A stretch of DNA of 64,000 nucleotides from contig NZ_CP019438.1 of the NCBI RefSeq assembly GCF_001940525.2, positions 149,574 to 213,573 on the forward strand, in the 5' to 3' direction. Numbering within the stretch: position 1 is the first letter of the stretch; each line of letters opens with the position of its first letter. The translations under genes and the position numbers were made by a program. The notes below the pieces were generated by a model. It was not told the origin of the DNA. It saw only the letters and a program-made list of their open reading frames with translations, and ran no database searches. The DNA comes from Thioclava nitratireducens (lineage in GTDB: Bacteria > Pseudomonadota > Alphaproteobacteria > Rhodobacterales > Rhodobacteraceae). Below are positions 43,162 to 51,995 of the stretch, in pieces.

Positions 43162-44185
43162 TGCGGAACCTCTGCGAACGCCGCTTTGCGATCTGCTTGG
43201 ATGCGAGGCACCCGTCCTGCTGGCGGGCATGGGCGGCGTGTCCCGATGGGAACTGGCGGCGGCGGTGGCCAATGCGGGCGGCTACGGGATGTTGGGGATG
43301 GTGCGCGAACCCATCGACCTGATCACACGGGAGGTCACCGCGATGCGGGCGGCGACGGACCGGCCCTTCGCCGTCAACCTGATCCCGGCGGCGACAGAGC
43401 CGCAGTTGCTTGAGGCACAGATCGCCTGTTGCCTCGATCTTGGTGTGACGGCCTTCTGCTTTTTCTGGGATGTGATGCCGGATGTGGTGGCGCGGGTGAA
43501 AAACGCGGGATGTCTCGTATTGCATCAGGTCGGAACGGAGGCCGCCGCGCGGATGGCCGAAGCTGCCGGAGCGGATGTGATCATCGCACAGGGGATCGAG
43601 GCGGGCGGCCATGTGCACGGACGAAGTCCCGCCTTCGGGCTGGCGGAACGGATACTGGCCGGGACCGACCTGCCGGTCGTCGTCTCGGGCGGGATCGCGA
43701 CGGGCGAAGGGCTTGCCGCCGCATTGGCGATCGGGGCCAGCGGCGTGCAATGCGGCACCGCCTTTCTGGCGACCGAAGAATCCTTTGCGCATTCCTATCA
43801 CAAGTCTCGCATCGTCGAGGCCACGGGCGAGGATACGGTGCTGACCGATGTGTTCGTTCTGAACTGGCCCAAGGGCGCTGCGGTGCGGGTGATCGGCAAC
43901 AGCGTGACGGAGGGTCTCAAGGGCAATTACCTGGGTCAGGACCCGGACAGCCTGCCGCGCGAGACCATCGCCCATGACGACGATCAGCCCCGCCTGCGCT
44001 TCAGCACGGATTCACCCTTGCGCACCACAACCGGCGATCTGGAAGCGATGGCGCTCTATGCCGGTCAGGGCGCGGGAAACATCCCCGATGTCGTCCCTGC
44101 GGCCGCACGTCTGAACGCCATGGTCGCGCAGGCCCGGCATATCCTGAAGGGCCCAATCCGTAACGGTTTCACGGCGATGTCATGA
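43145..44185 (+). CDS. Nitronate monooxygenase (copy 2)
   Basis: A 346-residue FMN enzyme nearly the same as copy 1 (PVLLAGMGGVSRWELAAAV; GIEAGGHVHGRSPAFGLAE; VVSGGIATGEGLAAALAI). It should oxidise alkyl nitronates with release of nitrite. A GGAGGGGAAAA ribosome site precedes the ATG, which overlaps DUF488. Its stop overlaps the following folate gene (ATGA), extending the operon beyond the part conserved in module 1. Confidence 0.9.
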   Translation: MTDQHSAEPLRTPLCDLLGCEAPVLLAGMGGVSRWELAAAVANAGGYGMLGMVREPIDLITREVTAMRAATDRPFAVNLIPAATEPQLLEAQIACCLDLGVTAFCFFWDVMPDVVARVKNAGCLVLHQVGTEAAARMAEAAGADVIIAQGIEAGGHVHGRSPAFGLAERILAGTDLPVVVSGGIATGEGLAAALAIGASGVQCGTAFLATEESFAHSYHKSRIVEATGEDTVLTDVFVLNWPKGAAVRVIGNSVTEGLKGNYLGQDPDSLPRETIAHDDDQPRLRFSTDSPLRTTTGDLEAMALYAGQGAGNIPDVVPAAARLNAMVAQARHILKGPIRNGFTAMS

Positions 44186-44877
44186 GCGACGACTTCAAGA
44201 GCTTCCGCTGCCAAAGCGGCTTTTCCTCACCGCCCTGCTATGCCGCCGAGGTCGCACCGGAGTATTTCGATCCGCTGGCTGTCGATCCCGAGCAGGCACG
44301 TGATGTCGCGCGTTGGCGCAAGGCCGAACGCACCCGTCTGCGCGCCGCCCGTCTGGCACTGTCGGTTGCTGAACGCAAGGAGATCGGCGAGGCGCTGGCC
44401 GGGCATCTGCGACAGGTGTTGAAAGACCGCTTCGGCGGGGCACCGGGCAAAGTCTTTTCCGCCTACTGGCCGATCAAGGGCGAACCCGACCTGCGCCCGC
44501 TGATGGTCGAGCTTCACAAGGCCGGTATAACCGTCGCCCTGCCACTGGTCGAAACCAGGGCGGCCCCGCTCACCTTTCGCCGCTGGACGCCCGAAACCCG
44601 TATGGTGCGCGGCGATTGGAACATACCCGTTCCGCCGCCGGACGCCCCCGTCGTCCGGCCCGATATCGCGCTTGCCCCCCTCGTCGGCTGGACGGCGGAT
44701 GGCTATCGCCTCGGCTATGGCGGGGGCTATTTCGACCGGACATTGGCGGCGCTTGACCCGAAACCTTTTGTCATCGGCATTGGTTTCAAGTCGGCACAGC
44801 TCAAAACCATCTACCCGCAACCCCACGATATCCCCCTCGACCTCATCCTGACCGAGGCCGGATTGCACAGCGGTTGA
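44182..44877 (+). CDS. 5-formyltetrahydrofolate cyclo-ligase family protein
   Basis: A 231-residue member of the 5-formyltetrahydrofolate cyclo-ligase family, which uses ATP to convert 5-formyl- to 5,10-methenyltetrahydrofolate. Key segments are RTRLRAARLALSVAERKEIG, FSAYWPIKGEPDLRPLM and the glycine-rich DGYRLGYGGGYFDRTLAAL. It is about 40 residues longer at its N-terminus than typical bacterial enzymes. Translational coupling to the nitronate monooxygenase (ATGA) places it in the globin operon; why folate repair belongs there is unclear. Confidence 0.88.
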   Translation: MSDDFKSFRCQSGFSSPPCYAAEVAPEYFDPLAVDPEQARDVARWRKAERTRLRAARLALSVAERKEIGEALAGHLRQVLKDRFGGAPGKVFSAYWPIKGEPDLRPLMVELHKAGITVALPLVETRAAPLTFRRWTPETRMVRGDWNIPVPPPDAPVVRPDIALAPLVGWTADGYRLGYGGGYFDRTLAALDPKPFVIGIGFKSAQLKTIYPQPHDIPLDLILTEAGLHSG

Positions 44878-44920
44878 GGATCAAATAGATGGATTAATAA
44901 ATGTGCATTTGCCTTGCTGA

Positions 44921-46327
<1,407 letters not shown>

Positions 46328-46341
46328 GCCAATCCGAAGAA

Positions 46342-46564
46342 CTATCGGAAGACCAGGGCGATCTCTTCTTTGCCAAGCAGCCTCCACTCCCCGGGGTCGA
46401 GGCTGTCTGGCAGGCAAAGATTGCCCAGACGTTCACGTCGAAGGGTCTCGACGAAATTGCCCGCAGCGGCGAAGATACGGCGAACCTGATGGTATCTTCC
46501 TTCGGTCACGGTAATCAGGGCTTCGTTATCCGATATGATTTCCAGCACCGCCGGCGCCAGCGGT
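46342..46564 (-). pseudogene. RsuA/RluB-type pseudouridine synthase, C-terminal fragment
   Basis: About 74 codons matching the end of 16S/23S rRNA pseudouridine synthases: ALITVTEGRYHQVRRIFAAA followed by GNFVETLRRERLGNL and DPGEWRLLGKEE. The catalytic Asp domain and N-terminal S4 region are absent because the gene is cut at the IS6 end (46565). It lies 14 bp from the convergent gdhA stop. Confidence 0.82.
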
Positions 46565-47386
46565 GGTTTTGTCGCAAACTTTGACGTCGTGCCGGCGAAG
46601 CCACTGGACATACTGACTTATGCGGCCAGAGCGGCGAATTGGGCAAAAGGGCATAGTCCGGGTGTGAACTGCCCCTTGCGGATCATGTTCGCGACTTCAA
46701 TCCCTTCGAGCGTTGCCGACGCGGAGACGAAGGACTTGAACCCCAGCATCGGACGAATGCGCTTCTTGATGGTACGGTGATCCTGTTCGACCATGTTGTT
46801 CAGATATTTGATCCGGACCATCTCGATGGGGATCGGGCATCCAAAGTTCCGGAGCATGCGGTTTGCCGCGGTGATCCCTGCGGTATTGGCTCCGCTGCGG
46901 TCAATGACGATCTTGCGAGGCAGGCCGTTCACCTCAAGGGCGCGCGCGAAGAACTTGGTCGCAGCCGTCTTGTTGCGCCGCTTCGACAGCATGAAATCAA
47001 GGGTTTTGCCCAGCTTGTCGACAGCTCGGTAGAGGTAGACCCACTCACCCTTTACCTTGATGTAGGTCTCATCCATCCGCCAGGATCGATCCGCCGGGAC
47101 TTTCCGCCGCCGAGCCGAAACTGCGATCAGCGGCGAGTACTTGGTCACCCAGCGGTTCAGCGTCGCATGGTCAACTCGTACGCCTCGCTCGGCCATGATC
47201 TCTTCGAGGTCACGATACGAGACCGTGTAGCGGACATAGAAGAACACTGCGAAGAGGATCACTTCCTTCGGAAACTGCGCGCCCTTGAACGAGATCATCG
47301 CTCCGCCTCTATCTGGTGTTGTTGGATGAACGCAACGTCTGGCTCCGGCCCCCCTCGCGTCAACCGCAGAAGTTTGCGACAAAGCC
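46565..47386. mobile_element. IS6 family element, type B copy 3 (822 bp)
   Basis: Same ends and length as copies 1 and 2, oriented like copy 2. Two base differences from both other copies are visible (GCTCCGCC for GCTCCACC before the gene, TTTGCC for TTTACC inside it). The flanks CCAGCGGT and TCAGCGCT are not an exact duplication. Left flank is a cut rRNA-modifying gene and right flank a cut IS5, marking another recombination junction. Confidence 0.95.
46618..47298 (-). CDS. IS6 family transposase (type B copy 3)
   Basis: A 226-residue transposase equal to copies 1 and 2 except Ala for Val in ITAANRMLRNF. All catalytic residues are kept, so it is probably functional. Confidence 0.95.
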   Translation of the reverse strand: MISFKGAQFPKEVILFAVFFYVRYTVSYRDLEEIMAERGVRVDHATLNRWVTKYSPLIAVSARRRKVPADRSWRMDETYIKVKGEWVYLYRAVDKLGKTLDFMLSKRRNKTAATKFFARALEVNGLPRKIVIDRSGANTAGITAANRMLRNFGCPIPIEMVRIKYLNNMVEQDHRTIKKRIRPMLGFKSFVSASATLEGIEVANMIRKGQFTPGLCPFAQFAALAA

Positions 47387-47512
47387 TCAGCGCTTGATTG
47401 TAGCTATGCCAGTTGGTGGTCTTGTACGGGGTTTTCGCCGGTCTGCTCATGGCCGCCAGCTATCATGCTGGATTCGCGCAGTGAATCCCCGCCGCATTTG
47501 CATAACAAGGCC
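47387..47512 (-). pseudogene. IS5 family element, 5' end remnant
   Basis: Minus-strand copy of the first 126 bp of an IS5 element: end GGCCTTGTTATGCAAATG, then a start codon and MSRPAKTPYKTTNWHSYNQA, closely similar to the intact transposase at 24549. It is cut by IS6-B copy 3. Bases 47513-47592 hold nothing recognisable. Confidence 0.8.
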
Positions 47513-47592
47513 CTGACGACCAGTTGAAACTGCCGTACGGTCCCCAGCATCTTTGCAAGATGCCGCCGTTTAGTCCGGATTGTCCCAGCCGG

Positions 47593-48867
47593 TCAGGGCT
47601 GACCACCAAAACGGAGGGGGGCGTAAGGCGCGATATTGAGCGCGAGAGGCCGTCGCGCAACGATATCGGCCACGATTTCGGCGGTGCCGGCAGACTGGGT
47701 TAGGCCCAAATGCCCGTGACCGAAGGCATAGGTCACCCGGTCGGCGCGGGGCGAGCGGCCAATTGCGGGCAGGCTGTCGGGCATGGAGGGGCGGAATCCC
47801 ATCCACTGGGTGCCTCCGGTGCCATCGAAGCCCGGCAGGAATTGCACGGCTTTCTGCACGAGAACCTCGGAGCGCCTGTAATTCGGCGGCAGCTCGAGCC
47901 CGCCGAGCTCGACCGAGCCGCCCACGCGCAGCCCGTCGCCGATCTTGGATACGACAAAGCCGTGATTGCTAAAGGTGACATGGGTGCGTAGGTCGAAAGT
48001 GCATGTCGGGAATGTAGTGTTGTAGCCGCGCTCGGTTTCCAGTGGGATGCGATCGCCTAGGGTGCGGGCGAGACGATGCGACCAGGCACCGGCGGCCACC
48101 ACAACCTGATCGGCCCGGAGCAGCCCGGCGGTGGTCTCGAGAACAACCGCATCGCCCTGCTGCACCATCGCCTGCACGTCGTTAGTTTCGATCACGCCAC
48201 CGGCGGCACGAAAGCAGGCTGCGAGGTGCTCGGTCCAAAGCTTGGGGTCGACGGTGTTCATCCAGTCGGGGGTGAAACCCGCGTGGGTGAAGCGCGACGC
48301 AAGGCCGGGCTGGATCTCGGCAATGGCCTCCGGGCTTTCAAGCAAGTCAAAGGCAATGCCATGCTGGCGGCGCAGCTCCCAGGCCGGTAGGCTGGCACGA
48401 TACTCAGCCTCGCCCTCGTAGACTTGAAGTTGCCCTTCGCGGCGCATCAGGGGCTCGCCCTCGACACGGGCGATCAGCCGTTCGAGCGCGGCACGGGAGA
48501 GGGTCATCAGCCGGGCCTGGGCCGAGATCGAGGCCTTATGGCGGCGCGGGCGGCTGGCGGCATAGAAATGCCGCGCCCAGGGCAGCATTTTGTGCGCGTA
48601 GGCAGGACGCAGCGACAGCGGCCCGAGCGGATCGAGCAGCCATTTCGGCGCCTTGAGCAGGATGCCCGGAGAGGCCAACGGCTCGACATCGGTAAAGGCG
48701 AAGGCCCCGGCGTTGCCGCGCGAGGTCTCCTCAGCCACGCCGCGCCGGTCTAGCAGCGTGACGGCATGCCCGCGGTCCTGCAGCGCCAGCGCCGTGCTGA
48801 CGCCGATGATGCCGGCCCCGATGACGATGACGGAGGTGCCCCCGCTCTGGTTGTAACTCTCGGACAT
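47593..48867 (-). CDS. D-amino acid dehydrogenase-like FAD oxidoreductase, probably D-hydroxyproline dehydrogenase
   Basis: A 424-residue FAD-dependent amino acid oxidoreductase of the DadA type. The FAD motif is VIVIGAGIIGVSTALALQDR at the N-terminus; RADQVVVAAGAWSHRLARTL is the second dinucleotide-domain hallmark, and GHGHLGLTQSAGTAEIVADI is the C-terminal FAD contact. GAGGGGG precedes the ATG. Its place beside a 4-hydroxyproline epimerase and a DapA-type deaminase identifies the probable substrate as cis-4-hydroxy-D-proline, oxidised to 1-pyrroline-4-hydroxy-2-carboxylate. The specificity is inferred from context. Confidence 0.85.
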   Translation of the reverse strand: MSESYNQSGGTSVIVIGAGIIGVSTALALQDRGHAVTLLDRRGVAEETSRGNAGAFAFTDVEPLASPGILLKAPKWLLDPLGPLSLRPAYAHKMLPWARHFYAASRPRRHKASISAQARLMTLSRAALERLIARVEGEPLMRREGQLQVYEGEAEYRASLPAWELRRQHGIAFDLLESPEAIAEIQPGLASRFTHAGFTPDWMNTVDPKLWTEHLAACFRAAGGVIETNDVQAMVQQGDAVVLETTAGLLRADQVVVAAGAWSHRLARTLGDRIPLETERGYNTTFPTCTFDLRTHVTFSNHGFVVSKIGDGLRVGGSVELGGLELPPNYRRSEVLVQKAVQFLPGFDGTGGTQWMGFRPSMPDSLPAIGRSPRADRVTYAFGHGHLGLTQSAGTAEIVADIVARRPLALNIAPYAPLRFGGQP

Positions 48868-48956
48868 GTCTGCCCCCTCTTCTGGGCCTGTACCGCGTCA
48901 GTCTTACCGCCGGGCGGGGTTGCCTGTGCTGTTGCGATCGCTCGTCTAGAATGGAA

Positions 48957-48992
48957 GAAAAAATGCCGGACAGACCGGATGGCCCGCCCGGC
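48957..48992 (-). terminator. Candidate rho-independent terminator after the epimerase gene
   Basis: On the minus strand a GCCGG...CCGGC stem directly precedes a run of T (ATTTTTT), 13 bp after the epimerase stop. If it works it would separate the epimerase from the dehydrogenase gene, or only attenuate. Confidence 0.5.
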
Positions 48993-49004
48993 AGTGGGGG
49001 AGTT

Positions 49005-49937
49005 TCAGGGAGCGATGCCGTTGCGGAACGGGTCGTCGGGATCGAAAATCAGCGTGCTCTCGGCCATTACATGGGCCCTGCCGGTGATCGAGGGGATTAC
49101 GCCGCCGGTGGGGCCCGCCGCCCAGGAGAGGCGATAGGCCGAGCCGATGATGGAATGCTGGGTGATCTGCTCACCCTCGGCCAGGCGGCCGGAAGCGGCA
49201 AGACACGCCAGCCGCGCCGAGCTGCCGGTGCCGCAGGGCGAGCGGTCATAGGCATCATCGGGGCAGAGCACGAAGTTGCGGCTGTGCACTGCCGGATCCT
49301 CCGAAGGCCCGTAGAAGATGATGTGGTCGATCAGGCCACCGTTCTCTCCGGCGATACCGGCAGCATGCAGCGCCTCGCGGGTGGCGACGGTGGCATCGGT
49401 GAGCGCGCGGATATTGTCGGGCGCCACGGGCAGCGGGCTGGGATCGACGAGGAAAAACCAGTTGCCACCATAGGCAACATCGCCGGTGACGGCGCCGAGG
49501 CCTGGCACATCGATGGTGACTTCGGTCATGGTGCGGCGGCTCTCGATATTGGTGACGGTGACCGTATGTGCATCGGTGACCAGCACCGTGACGACGCCGG
49601 CAGGCGTCTCGATACGGTGACTGCCGGTGCCAATGCGGCCCATGTGGAAGAGCGTGACGGCCAAGCCGATGGTGCCATGACCGCACATGCCCAGCACAGC
49701 CTCGACATCGAAGTAGATCACCCCGGTGATGCAGGTGGGATCGGTGGGCTGAACGAGCAGCGCGCCCACCATTGCCACCTGGCCCCGCGGCTCGAGCACC
49801 ACAGCGCGATAGGCATCGCGGAATTCGGTAGCAAGGCGGGCGGCCCGCTTAGGCAGCGGCCCGTCGCCGAGATCAGGGAAACCACCAAGAATGACCCGCG
49901 TGGGCTCACCGCCGGTGTGGCTGTCGATCACATGCAT
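49005..49937 (-). CDS. 4-hydroxyproline 2-epimerase (proline racemase family)
   Basis: A 310-residue proline racemase family enzyme. Both catalytic cysteines are present: C85 in VLGMCGHGTIG and C235 in DRSPCGTGSSAR. The Cys/Cys pair is the signature of racemases and epimerases, whereas trans-3-hydroxyproline dehydratases have a Cys/Thr pair. It should convert trans-4-hydroxy-L-proline to cis-4-hydroxy-D-proline. It lies 36 bp after the DapA-type deaminase and before the dehydrogenase, completing three consecutive pathway steps. Confidence 0.9.
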   Translation of the reverse strand: MHVIDSHTGGEPTRVILGGFPDLGDGPLPKRAARLATEFRDAYRAVVLEPRGQVAMVGALLVQPTDPTCITGVIYFDVEAVLGMCGHGTIGLAVTLFHMGRIGTGSHRIETPAGVVTVLVTDAHTVTVTNIESRRTMTEVTIDVPGLGAVTGDVAYGGNWFFLVDPSPLPVAPDNIRALTDATVATREALHAAGIAGENGGLIDHIIFYGPSEDPAVHSRNFVLCPDDAYDRSPCGTGSSARLACLAASGRLAEGEQITQHSIIGSAYRLSWAAGPTGGVIPSITGRAHVMAESTLIFDPDDPFRNGIAP

Positions 49938-49973
49938 GTCGGTCTCCTTGGATTCGACGCTTCAGATGGGAGC

Positions 49974-50906
49974 TCAGGCTGCCCAGGCTGCGTACCAGGC
50001 CTTGAACTGGGCGTACTGCGTTTCAACGAATGCCTGCTGTGCCGGGGTCAGCGCATCGGTTTCGTTGAAGTGCAGCGTGTATTCCGCATCGCCGTTCAGA
50101 ACCATCAGGTACTTGTAGAAGAGTACAAGGTCGACACCTTCGTCGAACTTGGACAGCACGGCCAGCGCCTCTTCGAGCTCCTGCGCCTTAGCACGGGCCG
50201 CGACGTCGCCTTTCGCGGCGGCCTTGCACAGCTCGACCAGGTGCAGCACTTCCTTCGGGATGGCGTTGCCGATGCCGGTGATCGCGCCCGTTGCGCCGCA
50301 TTTCACGAAGCCGTGGAAGACCTGCGTGTCGACACCGACCATCAGGGTAAGGTTTTCGTCGCCGGAGGTGATGGTCTCGGCCGCATAGGACATGTCAGCG
50401 GCGCCACCGAACTCCTTGAACCCGATCAGGTTGGAGTAGCTGGCGCGCAAGTCGAAAAAGAGATCGGCGCGCGTGGCAAAACCGTAATAGGGGCTGTTGT
50501 AGATCACCGCCGGCAGACCGTTGGCGGCCTCGAGGATGGCGGAGAAATGGGCCTTCTGTGCGGAAACCGAGGTGCCGCGGGACAGCACGCGCGGAATGAC
50601 CATCAGGCCTGCGGCGCCGACGCGGGCAGCGTGGGCGGTGATCGCCACGGCGGATTTTGTGTTGATGGCCCCGGTGCCGACGATAACGGGCACGCCAGCC
50701 TCGACCAGCGCATCGACCCCCTTCATGCGCTGCTCATTGGTCAGCAGCGGCCAGTCTCCCATCGATCCGCAGTAAACAACCGCGGACATTCCGGCCTCGA
50801 TCAGTTCCTTGCCCTTGCGCGCCAGGGCTTGGTAGTCGGGTGTACGGTCTTCCTTGCAGGGGGTCATCAGGGCCGGGATGCAGCCGGTGAAAATGGAGTC
50901 GTTCAC
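49974..50906 (-). CDS. DapA family protein, probably 1-pyrroline-4-hydroxy-2-carboxylate deaminase
   Basis: A 310-residue class I aldolase-type TIM barrel of the dihydrodipicolinate synthase family. The Schiff-base Lys is K164 in LIGFKEFGG and the proton-relay Tyr is Y136 in AVIYNSPYYGF. In hydroxyproline catabolism such enzymes deaminate and dehydrate 1-pyrroline-4-hydroxy-2-carboxylate to 2-oxoglutarate semialdehyde. The GTG at 50906 is preferred since AAAGGA lies 6 bp upstream; an in-frame GTG at 50927 precedes that site. Function by context. Confidence 0.85.
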   Translation of the reverse strand: MNDSIFTGCIPALMTPCKEDRTPDYQALARKGKELIEAGMSAVVYCGSMGDWPLLTNEQRMKGVDALVEAGVPVIVGTGAINTKSAVAITAHAARVGAAGLMVIPRVLSRGTSVSAQKAHFSAILEAANGLPAVIYNSPYYGFATRADLFFDLRASYSNLIGFKEFGGAADMSYAAETITSGDENLTLMVGVDTQVFHGFVKCGATGAITGIGNAIPKEVLHLVELCKAAAKGDVAARAKAQELEEALAVLSKFDEGVDLVLFYKYLMVLNGDAEYTLHFNETDALTPAQQAFVETQYAQFKAWYAAWAA

Positions 50907-51021
50907 GAGGTGTCCTTTCGAATTCACGAGGCAATCATTGACAGGGCGAGCCAGTTCTCTCGGGGACCGCAGATCGAAGCGGAGCCCTCCTTGGGAAGAC
51001 TCCTAACGCCCTGCCGCCGAC

Positions 51022-51031
51022 TTGTCGACAA
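51022..51031. promoter_or_regulatory. Candidate operator TTGTCGACAA upstream of the deaminase gene
   Basis: A perfect 10-bp palindrome between the gntR stop and the deaminase gene. A related palindrome with the same GTCGAC centre (TATAGTCGACAATA) lies in the other promoter region at 51873. Two similar palindromes in both promoter regions of the island suggest the binding motif of the adjacent GntR protein. Confidence 0.5.
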
Positions 51032-51085
51032 ACAAAATTCAAAACCATCAGCGCGCGAGAGTTTCAGCGATCAAAGGACACCATT

Positions 51086-51799
51086 TCAGAGTGAGATTGA
51101 GGAGGCGCTGCGCGAATCCGCCGAAATATAGGACCGGATCTGATGGACGATCTGATCGGCATGCTCAGACGCCAGGCGATCCGACTCCTCGACGTCACGG
51201 GCGATCATGGCAGAGATAATGCGTTCGTGTTCGATCACGTACTGACGCGGCAGATTGTCATCGTAGGACCGGTAGTAGAGCCGCAGGATACGCCGCCCGT
51301 CATCCAGGAGCCGCCGGAACAGGTCCGTGTAGTACTTGTTGCGACCCGCCTCGGCGATTGCGACGTGGAAATCCCGATTGGTGGCGATCATGCCCAGCAC
51401 ATCGCCACTCTCCACCGCCGCGGAGAAACTCGCCTGATGCTCTCGGATCGCCGCCAGATCGGCTTCACCATAGTGCTGTGCAGCCAGGCGCGCAGTCACG
51501 CGGTACATCAATGTCAGCGCGTCGAAGAAGGCGCCCAGCTGCACAAAATCGATGTTGGAAACGATCGTCGTGCGATTGGTCAGTGTGGTGATCAGCCCCT
51601 CTGCCGCAAGGCGCACAAGCGCTTCGCGGATTGGTGTGCGCGACATGGAAAAGCGCTCCGAAAGCTCCGTTTCATCAATCGGGCTGCCCGGTGCCAGCTT
51701 AAGATCGATGATCTCGTTCCTCAGCATTTCGTAGACATGGGCAACCCCACTACCTCGCTTGACTTGCGACACCTTGCGCTCTGAAGGCACCCTGCTCAT
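51086..51799 (-). CDS. GntR family regulator, FCD type, of the hydroxyproline island
   Basis: A 237-residue GntR/FCD regulator. Winged-helix motif: DLKLAPGSPIDETELSERF then SMSRTPIREALVRLAAEGL; ligand domain with NRDFHVAIAEAGRNKYYTDL and the HERIISAMIARDVEESD segment (conserved Asp and His residues of the metal site). It lies between the degradation genes (same strand) and a divergent amidohydrolase. It likely controls both sides in response to hydroxyproline or an intermediate. Confidence 0.88.
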   Translation of the reverse strand: MSRVPSERKVSQVKRGSGVAHVYEMLRNEIIDLKLAPGSPIDETELSERFSMSRTPIREALVRLAAEGLITTLTNRTTIVSNIDFVQLGAFFDALTLMYRVTARLAAQHYGEADLAAIREHQASFSAAVESGDVLGMIATNRDFHVAIAEAGRNKYYTDLFRRLLDDGRRILRLYYRSYDDNLPRQYVIEHERIISAMIARDVEESDRLASEHADQIVHQIRSYISADSRSASSISL

Positions 51800-51872
51800 C
51801 CGACACTCCTAACTAACTTCCCGGAGACTTTACGACGTCGTCGCATGCATGAAAACACCTTCGCTATATTTT

Positions 51873-51886
51873 TATAGTCGACAATA
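51873..51886. promoter_or_regulatory. Candidate GntR operator in the divergent promoter region
   Basis: TATAGTCGACAATA, 12 of 14 positions palindromic, in the A+T-rich region between gntR and the amidohydrolase gene. It shares GTCGACAA with the perfect palindrome at 51022. Confidence 0.45.
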
Positions 51887-51995
51887 CCTGCGTGACTAAA
51901 TATATAACTCCTAATCAAGACGCTCTTTTATGTGCCCGCTGCCCCCCCCATCGACTGGCAGCACTGGTTCGCCCAAACAAGCTGGATGCATCAAC

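Noticed and set aside
46564..47386. Near-match of the 8-bp flanks CCAGCGGT and TCAGCGCT as a target duplication of IS6-B copy 3
   Set aside because: Two of eight positions differ and the flanking genes are unrelated truncated sequences, so it is treated as chance.
48951..51131. A 726-codon open frame on the plus strand
   Set aside because: It is opposite to the epimerase and deaminase genes, which have catalytic motifs and ribosome sites; the plus-strand translation is a low-complexity shadow caused by high GC third positions.
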